This document shows, piece after piece, positions 16,428 through 24,925 of a stretch of DNA of 64,000 nt. The notes beneath the pieces are model-generated. The model searched no databases and had not been told where the DNA came from. It worked only from the letters and a program-made list of their open reading frames with translations. The position numbers and the translations under genes were made by a program. Every line of letters begins with the position of its first letter. The first letter of the stretch is position 1. The DNA comes from Mammaliicoccus sciuri (lineage in GTDB: Bacteria > Bacillota > Bacilli > Staphylococcales > Staphylococcaceae), in assembly GCF_002901825.1 (NCBI RefSeq), contig NZ_PPQD01000017.1:310001-374000 (forward strand), written 5' to 3'.

Positions 16428-18380
16428 ATGCAATTAAAATTAAACAAATTAGTAATGGAGAATTTTGCAGGCTTTAAAAATCAAACTTTTGAATTTAATG
16501 GCCAAGATGCAGATATTTTTGGCCAAAACGGTACAGGTAAAACAACAACAGCTACTGCGTTACAATGGTTGCTATTTGATAAAGGATTAGACGGGACAAC
16601 TAAATCGTTTAATCCTGTACCTGAAGATGAAAATGGAGAAGAACTATATGAACTAATCCCTATAGTAATTGCTGAATTTGAGATTGATGGTGGATTACTA
16701 ACACTTAAGAAAGAGTCACACCCAAAATATTCTACAAATCAAAAAACAAATCGTAAAGAATATACCAGAAGTAGAACAAAGTACCAATATGTGAATGATG
16801 AAAAGGTAAAAGTTACAGATTACAAAAATAGAGTGGCTGAGATTGTAGATGAAGAAGTTTTTAAACTTATTACAAATCCTACAGCTTTCAATAATCTTGA
16901 TTGGAAAAAGCGTAGGGAACTATTATTTCAAATTGCAGATGACATTACAGATGATGATGTCATTGCAAGCGATTCAGAACTAGAGGGATTAAAAGAATTA
17001 CTTACTGATTATGATATTGAAACAAAGAAGAAGATAGTTGTAGATAAGATAAAACAAATCAATCAACAAATTAAAGATATACCAACACGTATTAATGAAG
17101 CATCACATTCATTGGTTGAAGTAGATGGATTGAATGAATCTGATTACAAACAGCTTGAAGACAACATTCAAGCACTTGTTAATAAGAGATACGAGTTGCA
17201 GAACGGAAGTGCAGAAATTGAGTTGCGTAATCAAGTTAAAGATAAACAATCAGAATTAGAAAGAATCAAAAGAGATCACTCATCTAATACTGAATCAAGA
17301 ATTCATTCACTTATGAATGAGTTTAACGCCGAAGAAAGTACTATTTTGAACTACAAATCAAAAATGAAGAATAATCTAGCTCAGATTCATTATGAAGAAG
17401 GTAGAAGAAAAGAACTTTTAGCAGAGCATAAAAGATTAAAGTCTGATTTAGAAATGGCCAAAAATCACAAGTTTGAATATGTAGATGAAAAAGTTTGTTC
17501 ATGTTGTGGTCAAGAGTTACCAATAGAAAAATTGAATGAGGCAAGAGAAAATGCACTCAAAAAGTTTAACAAAGAAAAGTCACTTCAACTTGAGGTTATT
17601 ACAGGGTCTATGGAAAGAGTATTGGCAGATGGTAAAAAGATTAAACCAATCATTGATGCACTAGACGAAGAAAATAATAAACATCAAAAATTAATAGATG
17701 AAGCTACAGAGAAGTCTAAAAGAATCAAAAGGAAAATCGATAGCCTGAAATCAAAAATCACAGATGTTACACAATCAAGCGAATATCAAGAAGTTCAAAG
17801 CGATATTGAGGAACTCAATAAAAAACGTATGAATATTCAAGAAGAAGTAGATGATCAACTCGATGAATTAGATTCACAGTTAAATGAGTTAAACGCTGAA
17901 AAAGAAAATCTAGATAGATTGAAGTCGATTGCTGCATCTAATAAAAATATAGAAAAGCGTATTCAAGAATTAAGAAATAAAGAAGATGAGTTATTAGACG
18001 ACAAAGAAATTTATTCTGGCCAACTTTACAAACTGAATAAATTCACGATTACAAAAATCAATAAGTTAACAGATAACATCAATGAAAAGTTTAAATATGT
18101 GACATTTAAATTATTCTATACACAAGTTGACGGAGAAGTTAAAGAAACGTGTGAAACAACTGTGAATGGGATTGAGTATCACAGGGGATTAAATAGTGCT
18201 AAAAAGCTTAATGCAGGACTAGACATCATTAATACGTTGTGTGATCACTACAAAATTAATGCACCAATCTTTATCGATAATGCTGAATCAGTAATAGATA
18301 TCTTACCAACAAAATCACAACAAATTAGATTAGTTGTTAGTAAACAAGACGACACATTAAGAATGGAGAAAAGCGAATGA
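16428..18380 (+). CDS. Rad50/SbcC-like AAA ATPase of the phage recombination module
   Basis: 650 residues. Walker A GQNGTGKTT at residues 32-40; a long coiled coil from ~200 to ~560 interrupted by a zinc-hook-like turn with Cys357 and Cys360 (CSCCGQELP); Walker B region APIFIDNAESVIDI near the end. This is the SMC/Rad50 layout: an ATPase head with a hooked coiled coil. In phages of this type it lies upstream of a single-strand annealing protein and presumably helps process DNA ends. AAGGAGG ribosome site; the next gene overlaps by 4 bp. Confidence 0.85.
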   Translation: MQLKLNKLVMENFAGFKNQTFEFNGQDADIFGQNGTGKTTTATALQWLLFDKGLDGTTKSFNPVPEDENGEELYELIPIVIAEFEIDGGLLTLKKESHPKYSTNQKTNRKEYTRSRTKYQYVNDEKVKVTDYKNRVAEIVDEEVFKLITNPTAFNNLDWKKRRELLFQIADDITDDDVIASDSELEGLKELLTDYDIETKKKIVVDKIKQINQQIKDIPTRINEASHSLVEVDGLNESDYKQLEDNIQALVNKRYELQNGSAEIELRNQVKDKQSELERIKRDHSSNTESRIHSLMNEFNAEESTILNYKSKMKNNLAQIHYEEGRRKELLAEHKRLKSDLEMAKNHKFEYVDEKVCSCCGQELPIEKLNEARENALKKFNKEKSLQLEVITGSMERVLADGKKIKPIIDALDEENNKHQKLIDEATEKSKRIKRKIDSLKSKITDVTQSSEYQEVQSDIEELNKKRMNIQEEVDDQLDELDSQLNELNAEKENLDRLKSIAASNKNIEKRIQELRNKEDELLDDKEIYSGQLYKLNKFTITKINKLTDNINEKFKYVTFKLFYTQVDGEVKETCETTVNGIEYHRGLNSAKKLNAGLDIINTLCDHYKINAPIFIDNAESVIDILPTKSQQIRLVVSKQDDTLRMEKSE

Positions 18381-18712
18381 AATATGAGTTAGGTGATTAT
18401 GTACGAATAAATAAACGTTGGAAGAAGACGAATAGTTATCCTCTTATATCAGAAGTTAATGACGATAACGAACAATATGTTGTTGTTAGAAAGAAAGTTG
18501 ATTGTGTTGATAAGGGATTTATTGCAGGTTATCGATATAAATTAAAACAATCAGCCACATATGAACTTAACGAGAATGACTATATTAAAGAAATGGTTGA
18601 AATAGAAACAAATTCAATTGATGTTTATCTGGTAGCAACAAGAATGAATTGTCTATATGAAGTGAGCAAAGAAGATATTCAATTAATTAAAGACGTGGAG
18701 GAATTAAGATGA
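18377..18712 (+). CDS. Hypothetical early phage protein, 111 residues
   Basis: ATGA overlaps with both neighbours, so it is translated as part of the recombination operon. Basic N-terminus with beta-strand pattern (YELGDYVRINKRWKKTNSYPLISEVNDDNEQYVVVRKKVD). I do not recognise it. Confidence 0.6.
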   Translation: MKYELGDYVRINKRWKKTNSYPLISEVNDDNEQYVVVRKKVDCVDKGFIAGYRYKLKQSATYELNENDYIKEMVEIETNSIDVYLVATRMNCLYEVSKEDIQLIKDVEELR

Positions 18713-18882
18713 AACTTAAAGTATTAAAATTAACACTCCTAATCATCATCTTGGCGGAGGAGATTAGAAGTGTTAGTAAATTAGTTGAGTTTTATCTAAA
18801 TACTAAAGCATGTCCAATTTGTTCATCAAGAGTAATTGGTAGTGCTAACTATTGTACGAGATGCAGACACAAATTTAATTAA
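18709..18882 (+). CDS. Small zinc-ribbon protein, 57 residues
   Basis: Starts in ATGA overlap with the previous gene. Hydrophobic N-terminal segment (LKVLKLTLLIIILA), then a zinc ribbon with CPIC and CTRC pairs ten residues apart. The 3' end overlaps the convergent DUF2321 gene by 8 bp. Unknown role. Confidence 0.6.
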   Translation: MKLKVLKLTLLIIILAEEIRSVSKLVEFYLNTKACPICSSRVIGSANYCTRCRHKFN

Positions 18883-19345
18883 ATAATGATTTCTTAACAG
18901 CTTCACTTACTAAATCAATTAGTAAATTTCTAGCTCCTTCTTGCACATATTCAGCAGCTTGAGACATATATTTTTTATATTTTGCTTGAGCTAAAGGTGT
19001 TGTAGGTGAATCAATAATTAAATCAGGAATTGCGTTTTTGATTATTGTTCTGTGTTCTTGAGATAACTCATCGTCTAACGAAACTAATTCGATAATATTA
19101 TTTAATATTTTTTCTGTCCAAGGATAAGCTGTTCCACATTCATGACAATAGTTTGGTGGGTTATACGTAGTGAAATCTATAATGTCTCGAGTACGATAAG
19201 AACCTTCAATTGGGAATTCACATTTTAAGCAGTTTGAAATTGTAGATTCACCACATGTTTTACAAAATTTTATGTAATTTGAAACTTGACTCGATGCAAC
19301 ATGACCGTTTAAACAGATTGTAGCATTTTCATAATAACCGCGCAT
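18875..19345 (-). CDS. DUF2321-like zinc-ribbon protein (cargo gene)
   Basis: 156 residues. It starts MRGYYENATICLNGHV and has four Cys pairs arranged as zinc ribbons (CLNGH, CKTCG, CLKCEFPI, CHECGTAYPW), which fits DUF2321, then a helical C-terminal half. It is on the minus strand inside the plus-strand recombination operon, between the ATPase group and recT, with its own GTGGTGAT ribosome site and a TATAAT box about 50 bp upstream. It is therefore expressed independently, as morons are. Function of the family is unknown. Confidence 0.7.
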   Translation of the reverse strand: MRGYYENATICLNGHVASSQVSNYIKFCKTCGESTISNCLKCEFPIEGSYRTRDIIDFTTYNPPNYCHECGTAYPWTEKILNNIIELVSLDDELSQEHRTIIKNAIPDLIIDSPTTPLAQAKYKKYMSQAAEYVQEGARNLLIDLVSEAVKKSLFN

Positions 19346-19408
19346 ATTTTATCACCACGCTTTCATAATAAATTAATTTAATTATACACAATAAAGGAGA
19401 TTATATAT

Positions 19409-20317
19409 ATGACAAATAAAAACGAAGTATTAGTAAAAAATCAAAAAATGGGAGACAACGTCCTAGCTAGAGTTAAGAGTTTAGAAACACAGGGTGATCT
19501 AAAGTTTCCTGAAAACTATTCACCTGAAAATGCAATGAAATCAGCAATGTTAACACTTCAGGATTTAAAAGGTTCTAAGAAAGATGGTTATAAGCCGGCG
19601 CTTGAGTTTGCTAATCCAAACAGTATTGCCAACGCGTTAATGGATATGGTCGTACAAGGACTAAATCCAGCTAAAAATCAAGGTTACTTTATTATGTACG
19701 GAGATAAAGTTCAGTTCCAACGTTCTTACTTAGGTACGATGGCAGTTACAAGACGAGTTACTGGTGCTAAAGAAATAAATGCTGAAGTTATCTTTGAAGG
19801 TGATGAAGTTAAATATAAAACAAAGAACGGTAAAATCGTCGATTTAGAACATTCTCAATCATTCGGAAACAGAGATAGTAAAAAAATCATTGGTGCATAT
19901 GCAACTGTTGTGTTTGAGGATGAAAGTAAAAACTATACAGAGATTATGAGCTTCGAAGAAATTGAAGAAGCATGGAAACAATCTCAAATGGTATATGACG
20001 GCAAGTTCAAGGAAGATGGAACGCATAGAAGATTCCCCCAAGAAATGGCCAAAAAGACTGTAATTAATAGAGCATGTAAGAAACTATTAAATAGTTCTGA
20101 TGACAGTAGTCTTTTATCAAGTGAAATTAAAAATAGAGACAATAGACAACGAAAAGAAATTTTAGATGCTGAAGAAGAAGCAAATGCGAATAAAGAACTA
20201 TTAGAATTCGAAGAAGTACCACATAAAGAGACAACTGATGTTACTGATTTTGAAGAAGTAGAAGAGATTAAAGAAGAACCTGCACAACAAACAACAGAGG
20301 ATGAAGAACCATTTTAA
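19409..20317 (+). CDS. recT: RecT-family single-strand annealing protein
   Basis: 302 residues. The RecT core is visible (KPALEFANPNSIANALMDMVVQGLNP ... YFIMYGDKVQFQRSYLGTMAV ... RFPQEMAKKTVINRACKKL). It binds single-stranded DNA and anneals it in phage recombination. The last 60 residues are strongly acidic and end in TTEDEEPF, close to the DDDLPF tip of the SSB encoded two genes later. AAAGGAG ribosome site. Confidence 0.93.
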   Translation: MTNKNEVLVKNQKMGDNVLARVKSLETQGDLKFPENYSPENAMKSAMLTLQDLKGSKKDGYKPALEFANPNSIANALMDMVVQGLNPAKNQGYFIMYGDKVQFQRSYLGTMAVTRRVTGAKEINAEVIFEGDEVKYKTKNGKIVDLEHSQSFGNRDSKKIIGAYATVVFEDESKNYTEIMSFEEIEEAWKQSQMVYDGKFKEDGTHRRFPQEMAKKTVINRACKKLLNSSDDSSLLSSEIKNRDNRQRKEILDAEEEANANKELLEFEEVPHKETTDVTDFEEVEEIKEEPAQQTTEDEEPF

Positions 20318-21015
20318 TTGATATTATAGCAACTGGTTCAAGTGGTAACTGCTATCGTATTTCAGATGGCAGAACCACGCTTTTATTAGAAGCGGGTGTG
20401 AAGTATGAAAAGGTGCAAAAAGCCCTTCAATACAGAACAAGAGATATAGCAGGTTGTCTCATCACTCATGAACATGGTGATCATGCTAAATACACAGACC
20501 AGTATTTAAAGAACGGAATTAATTGTTACATGACCAGGGGAACAAGGAAAGTAAAAAATATTCAAAGTCACAGACTGTATTCAGTAAAAGCTAAACAGGA
20601 AACAAGAATCGGTACATGGTCAATTTTACCTTTTGAAATAGAACATGATGCAGCTGAACCAGTGGGATTTTTACTAAAAAGTACACAAGGATATAAAGTC
20701 TTATATCTTACAGATACAAAATTTTGTAAGTACAGTTTTAAAGGTTTAACGCATTTGATGTTAGAAGTAAATTATATCTACGAAAAAATGCAAGAGAATG
20801 TTCAAAAAGGCATTATTCACCAAGGATTGGCTAACAGGATAATGGATTCACATTTTAGCTTAGAATATGCAATAAAACTACTGAGTGTGAATGATCTATC
20901 TCAATTACAACAGATTCATCTAATACATCTTAGTAATACTAATTCTGATGCAGAACTAATCAAACGGAAGGTACAAGAAGCAAGTGGTGTGCCTGTCTAT
21001 ATTGGAGGTTTATAA
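20317..21015 (+). CDS. Metallo-beta-lactamase fold protein (probable ATT start)
   Basis: In frame from 20,317 the protein begins IDIIATGSSGNCYRISDGRTTLLLEAG, the conserved first strands of the YycJ-like MBL fold. HEHGDH (metal ligands) follows near residue 50, then TDTKF and HLSNTNSD. There is no ATG, GTG or TTG that keeps this N-terminus; the first conventional start in frame is GTG 20,398, which would cut off the first 27 residues. The ATT at 20,317 overlaps the recT stop by one base, so coupled re-initiation is plausible. Such MBL proteins between recT and ssb are presumed nucleases or phosphodiesterases in phage recombination. Confidence 0.75.
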   Translation: MDIIATGSSGNCYRISDGRTTLLLEAGVKYEKVQKALQYRTRDIAGCLITHEHGDHAKYTDQYLKNGINCYMTRGTRKVKNIQSHRLYSVKAKQETRIGTWSILPFEIEHDAAEPVGFLLKSTQGYKVLYLTDTKFCKYSFKGLTHLMLEVNYIYEKMQENVQKGIIHQGLANRIMDSHFSLEYAIKLLSVNDLSQLQQIHLIHLSNTNSDAELIKRKVQEASGVPVYIGGL

Positions 21016-21498
21016 ATGGATAATAATGATTGTAAGTTTATTGGCCGAATTACAAAAGATTTAGAGATAAGAGTATCTGCAAATGGAACAACGATTTTAC
21101 CATTTGATATTGCTGTTCAAAGAAAGTTTAAAAAAAATCAAGATGAATATGAGAGTGACTTTATAAGTTGTATTGCCTTCGATAAAACTGCTGAATTTTT
21201 AAATAACTATGCAAAGAAAGGTTATTTAATAGGTGTTGAAGGCGAGTTGCAAAATAATAACTTTGAACGTCAAGATGGAACAACTAATTACGGTATGCAA
21301 TTGAAAGTAAATAAAGTAAATTCTCAAATTTTATTTTTGAATAAAGAAAAATCTAGTAACAATACTAATCAATCAGGTAATGCCCAAAGTGGCCAAAGAA
21401 GTAAAACAAATCAAGGTTCGTATCAACCAAGTGGTAGTAATCCATTTTCAAATGCCAATGGCCCAATCGATATTAGCGACGATGATTTGCCATTCTAA
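21016..21498 (+). CDS. ssb: Phage single-stranded DNA-binding protein
   Basis: 160 residues: OB fold (FIGRITKDLEIRVSANGTTILPFDIAVQRKFK ... SDFISCIAFDKTAEFL), a disordered Ser/Asn/Gln linker and the partner-binding tip DISDDDLPF. It starts at the base after the preceding stop. It coats ssDNA in phage replication. Confidence 0.96.
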   Translation: MDNNDCKFIGRITKDLEIRVSANGTTILPFDIAVQRKFKKNQDEYESDFISCIAFDKTAEFLNNYAKKGYLIGVEGELQNNNFERQDGTTNYGMQLKVNKVNSQILFLNKEKSSNNTNQSGNAQSGQRSKTNQGSYQPSGSNPFSNANGPIDISDDDLPF

Positions 21499-21530
21499 TT
21501 TAACCAGTTTTGAAAGTGAGGTGTGGAGTT

Positions 21531-22460
21531 ATGGCTGGTTGGATTAGCTTGCATAGATCAATTGAAAATCACTGGTTATATGAGGAAGATAGAAAATTTT
21601 CTAAATTTGAAGCATGGATTGATTTACTTCTAATGGTTAATCACAAAGATAATAAAACAATTATGGATGGTAAGTTAGTCACCGTAAAAAGAGGTCAACG
21701 AATCACTTCACTTAGAAAACTAGGCGATAGATGGAAGTGGTCACTAACTAAAGTAGATTCATTTTTACGACTGTTAGAACAAGACAAAATGATAGTTGTA
21801 AAAAAAGACACTAAAAAAACGCTTGTAACCATTGTTAATTATGACGTCTATCAAAATGTTGATTTAGAAAAAAGACACAGAAAAGACAGTGAAAAGACAC
21901 AGAAAGAACAGAGAAAAGACAGAGAAAAGACACAGAAAAAAACAAACAATAATGATAATAAGGAGAATAATGAAAATAATGATAATAAGGAGAATAAGAA
22001 GACGTCGAACGTCTACGACTTTTATCAAGAATCAGGATTCGGAATTATTAATCAATACACTGCACAAGATATCACTTACTATCTAGAAAGCTTTGAGAAT
22101 GATTCAGATGAAATAGTGATAGCAGCATTAAAGTTAGCACTAGATAGAAATAAAGTTAATTGGGGATATGCTAAAGCTATTTTAAAGGATTGGTTAAAGT
22201 CTAATCTTAAATCAATGGATGAGGTACGCGCATATGAAAAGCAAAAGATGACCAATTATAAAAATAAGAGCAATGAACCTTATATATTAAAGTCAATTGA
22301 AAAAACGCCGCAATGGGTTTCAGATAACAGCTATAAAAACAAGAGAAGTAGTGAAGAGGAAAGAATGTCAACGGAAGAACGTAAAGCTTTTGAAGAAACA
22401 AAAAAACAAATGGAAAAAGAAATAATGGAATGGAGTGAAGAATTTGGGCGTACTACTTAA
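21531..22460 (+). CDS. DnaD-domain replication initiator
   Basis: 309 residues. N-terminal winged-helix (GWISLHRSIENHWLYEEDRKFSKFEAWIDLL ... LRKLGDRWKWSLTKVDSFLRLLE), a lysine-rich repetitive linker (~115-155), and a DnaD-like domain (FYQESGFGIINQYTAQDITYYLESF ... NWGYAKAILKDWL). The protein would open the phage origin and load the host helicase. ATG 21,531 is chosen because GAGGTGTGGAG precedes it. The linker-coding DNA is repetitive and may be the origin. Confidence 0.9.
   Translation: MAGWISLHRSIENHWLYEEDRKFSKFEAWIDLLLMVNHKDNKTIMDGKLVTVKRGQRITSLRKLGDRWKWSLTKVDSFLRLLEQDKMIVVKKDTKKTLVTIVNYDVYQNVDLEKRHRKDSEKTQKEQRKDREKTQKKTNNNDNKENNENNDNKENKKTSNVYDFYQESGFGIINQYTAQDITYYLESFENDSDEIVIAALKLALDRNKVNWGYAKAILKDWLKSNLKSMDEVRAYEKQKMTNYKNKSNEPYILKSIEKTPQWVSDNSYKNKRSSEEERMSTEERKAFEETKKQMEKEIMEWSEEFGRTT
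21866..22016. other. Candidate phage replication origin (repeats inside the initiator gene)
   Basis: Four to five imperfect copies of GAAAAGACACAGAAA lie between 21,868 and 21,940, two copies of a 23-bp AT-rich unit (AATAATGATAATAAGG...) between 21,948 and 21,999, and GACGTCGAACGTC, a palindrome, at about 22,001. Lambdoid and staphylococcal phages often place iterons within the initiator gene. Origin function is inferred. Confidence 0.45.
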
Positions 22461-23151
22461 AGGTAAAACTATAGGAGAAGTATTTGAATTACTACAAGAA
22501 TTAAAATCAGTTAAAGCTGTTGCTGAAGAAATTGGTGTAACACCTGGAGCAGTTTATAGTTTTAGATCAGAAAATCATAAAGCATTTAAAAAATTAAAAG
22601 AAGAGTCGGAAGTTAAAGGAAATGAAAATAAAACAACTAATACTAAATTAACTACAAAAACTTTAGAACCAGAGAAGATAGTAAATGATGAACAAAATGA
22701 TGAGTCAACAACAAAGGTTGCTATTGCTAGAAAAATGGTTTTAGAGAAAGAAAATAAGTCACTTAATAAAAAAATAAATCAGCTAACTTCTGAAAAGAAT
22801 CAATTACATGGTCGTATTAATTTACTTGAAGACGAAATTAAAGTGATTAGTGAAGAAAAGACGGAACTGAGAAATGAGTATGAAAAGCTGTCACGTGATT
22901 ATCAGAAGATTAACGAAGACAAAGTGTCATACAAAAAGCAGCTAGATGAATTAGTTAAGGAATCTAATAACATTTTAGCAGAAGCTAAGAAATACCGTGA
23001 GGCAAACAAAGAATATCAAAACAAATTAGCTCTGCTTAGTGAAAGACATACAGAACAATCAGAAATTGATATTGAAGGAATACAACATGAATTAGCATTT
23101 TATAAGGATCATGCGTTGCTATATTACCAGAAAGTAATTGAAGTATCATGA
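22444..23151 (+). CDS. Helix-turn-helix coiled-coil protein
   Basis: 235 residues. The N-terminus looks like a DNA-binding helix-turn-helix (SVKAVAEEIGVTPGAVYSFRSENHKAF); the rest is a long coiled coil (KSLNKKINQLTSEKNQLHGRINLLEDEIK...). TTG 22,444 fits the GGAG at 22,432; the start overlaps the end of the initiator gene by 17 bp. Possibly a replication accessory protein. Confidence 0.65.
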   Translation: MGVLLKGKTIGEVFELLQELKSVKAVAEEIGVTPGAVYSFRSENHKAFKKLKEESEVKGNENKTTNTKLTTKTLEPEKIVNDEQNDESTTKVAIARKMVLEKENKSLNKKINQLTSEKNQLHGRINLLEDEIKVISEEKTELRNEYEKLSRDYQKINEDKVSYKKQLDELVKESNNILAEAKKYREANKEYQNKLALLSERHTEQSEIDIEGIQHELAFYKDHALLYYQKVIEVS

Positions 23152-23570
23152 CGGTTCATTCATTTACAATACTGTTCAAAAAAGACGTAAAACATCTAGA
23201 TAAACCAATGGCATCCCCTAGACCGAGATTTAGGAATGTAGGTAAATTTATTCAAACTTACATGCCTACTACTTACATGAAACACAAACAATTTATAAAA
23301 GAACAAATGCCAGAATTAAACATCGATGATGCTATCAAGCTTACTTTATTATTTGAATTTCCAATGAATAAGTCATGGTCTAAATCATTAATAAAAAGAA
23401 TGATACATGCATTCAAAAAGAATAAACCAGACATTGATAATTTGGTGAAAACATTTATGGATGCAGCAAATGAAAAGATATGGACTGATGATGCATTAGT
23501 CGTTGAATTACATTGTGCTAAAAGATACGCAGAAGTACCAAAAATAAAAGTTAAAGTGGAGGAATTATAA
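23148..23570 (+). CDS. rusA: RusA-family Holliday junction resolvase
   Basis: 140 residues with KPMASPRPRF near the N-terminus and the metal-binding aspartates in KPDIDNLVKTFMDAAN and WTDDALVV. RusA dimers cut four-way junctions. ATGA overlap with the upstream gene and 1-bp overlap (TAATG) with the next. Confidence 0.92.
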   Translation: MTVHSFTILFKKDVKHLDKPMASPRPRFRNVGKFIQTYMPTTYMKHKQFIKEQMPELNIDDAIKLTLLFEFPMNKSWSKSLIKRMIHAFKKNKPDIDNLVKTFMDAANEKIWTDDALVVELHCAKRYAEVPKIKVKVEEL

Positions 23571-23968
23571 TGAGAAACATTCAATTTGCAGATGAACTAA
23601 TCAAAAAAACATTTGGTGAAAGTGAACAAGATGGAGTAGTAAGAAAACAATTTAATGCTACCGATAAACATGTAACATGGTCAATCGAGTTTTTCGCTTA
23701 CGAAGCAACGATTACTTGTACTGTAAGTGAAGCAGGCTCAAAATATAAAATTTCTGGAGATAATGTTCCAACAGAATTCATGAATCTACAGTATGAAAGA
23801 GTTAATTATATTAGAGAAGAACTTTTTAAAGATAGTGGAGAGAATCCAGACCAACTAACAATTGAAGATGTTGATAATGAAGAAGAACATGAACAAACAG
23901 AAAACGAAACACTATTTGATGGCGGAGAAGAGAAAGTTGAAGAATTATCAAACGAAGAAATCCAATAA
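23570..23968 (+). CDS. Hypothetical acidic phage protein, 132 residues
   Basis: N-terminal half with beta pattern (WSIEFFAYEATITCTVSEAGSKYKISGD), C-terminal third almost entirely acidic. Overlaps rusA by one base. No family recognised; an acidic tail would suit a protein or DNA mimic role, which is speculation. Confidence 0.55.
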   Translation: MRNIQFADELIKKTFGESEQDGVVRKQFNATDKHVTWSIEFFAYEATITCTVSEAGSKYKISGDNVPTEFMNLQYERVNYIREELFKDSGENPDQLTIEDVDNEEEHEQTENETLFDGGEEKVEELSNEEIQ

Positions 23969-23974
23969 AACAAA

Positions 23975-23992
23975 GGGTGGCGAAAGTCACCC
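23975..23992 (+). terminator. GNRA-capped hairpin in the early operon
   Basis: GGGTGGC-GAAA-GTCACCC: 7 bp (one G-T) with a GAAA tetraloop, followed by a weak T stretch. It may be an attenuator or an RNA-stability element. Confidence 0.5.
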
Positions 23993-24028
23993 TGATATTT
24001 TAGATAAGGTAAAGGAAGTGTTGAGAAG

Positions 24029-24244
24029 ATGATACCGAATTTTAAAGCATGGGATAAATTTGATAAAGAAATGTTAGATGTTCACGGAATTAACTATGAT
24101 GCAGACGGTGTATGGACTAAAGAAGTATTTGATGAAGAAGATAATGGAGATTTCATATACTTTTCAGACATTGAACTACTACAATCCACAGGACTATTAG
24201 ACAAGAACGGCAAGGAAATATTTGAGGGGGATTCTAAATGCTAA
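24029..24244 (+). CDS. YopX-family protein, C-terminally truncated
   Basis: 71 residues. MIPNFKAWDKFDKEMLDVHGINYD and STGLLDKNGKEIFEGD are YopX hallmarks, but the family normally continues for another 50-70 residues after EGD. Here it ends in SKC at a stop that overlaps the next start. Role of YopX unknown. Confidence 0.7.
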   Translation: MIPNFKAWDKFDKEMLDVHGINYDADGVWTKEVFDEEDNGDFIYFSDIELLQSTGLLDKNGKEIFEGDSKC

Positions 24245-24447
24245 ACAAAGACGTTAGAAATATGATGTTTGAGTTAACTTTAGAAGACTTTAAGAAACAA
24301 GTACAAACTGATGAGAATAGATTAGGTTTTCGCCAAATGAAAGTACTATTTGACGAATTAGTAAATGCAAAGTTTACAGAAGAACAAGCATTTAAATTTA
24401 TTATCTTACAGATGAAAATGGAGAGTGATAATAATGGAACTAAATAA
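24238..24447 (+). CDS. Hypothetical phage protein, 69 residues
   Basis: ATG 24,238 overlaps the YopX stop by 7 bp and has TTGAGGGGG before it. Helical, soluble (LTLEDFKKQVQTDENRLGFRQMKVLFDELVNAKFTEEQAFKFI). Unknown. Confidence 0.55.
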   Translation: MLNKDVRNMMFELTLEDFKKQVQTDENRLGFRQMKVLFDELVNAKFTEEQAFKFIILQMKMESDNNGTK

Positions 24448-24892
24448 ATATCAAGAGATAGCGTTAAGAACTCATAACGTTGAACAAAACATAAGCGAAG
24501 CATTAACTAATTATGCGTTAGGTTTAACAGGTGAATCAGGAGAAGTTGCAGACAACATTAAGAAACATATATTCCATGGCCATGAGTTAAACAAAGACGA
24601 AATTGTTAAAGAACTCGGTGATGTTCTTTGGTACTTATCTTCACTCGCTAGTATGTGTGACGTAACACTTGATGAAGTGGCAGGTCATAATTTAAATAAA
24701 TTATCTAATAGATATCCAGGTGGATTTAATCAAAAGCATAGTATTAATCGAATAGAGAACATTTCACCAGGAGATAAAGTTTTATTTAGTAATAACCAAT
24801 ATATTGTGGATGATGTAATTGGAAATACATTATTGATTAGTAACGATAATGATGATCAGCAAGTTAATGTATATGATGTAAAGAAACTGTAA
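24434..24892 (+). CDS. MazG-like nucleotide pyrophosphohydrolase
   Basis: 152 residues. The all-alpha NTP-PPase motif is clear: GLTGESGEVADNIKKHIFHG with E-x-x-E, and KELGDVLWYLSSL. A 50-residue C-terminal beta extension (ISPGDKVLFSNNQYIVDDVIGN) is extra. The family cleaves nucleoside triphosphates to monophosphates; phage members may adjust the nucleotide pool. ATG 24,434 is used with GGAGAGTG upstream. Confidence 0.85.
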   Translation: MELNKYQEIALRTHNVEQNISEALTNYALGLTGESGEVADNIKKHIFHGHELNKDEIVKELGDVLWYLSSLASMCDVTLDEVAGHNLNKLSNRYPGGFNQKHSINRIENISPGDKVLFSNNQYIVDDVIGNTLLISNDNDDQQVNVYDVKKL

Positions 24893-24925
24893 TTAGTTTC
24901 TTCTTAATAAAGGTGGTGAGATGTA

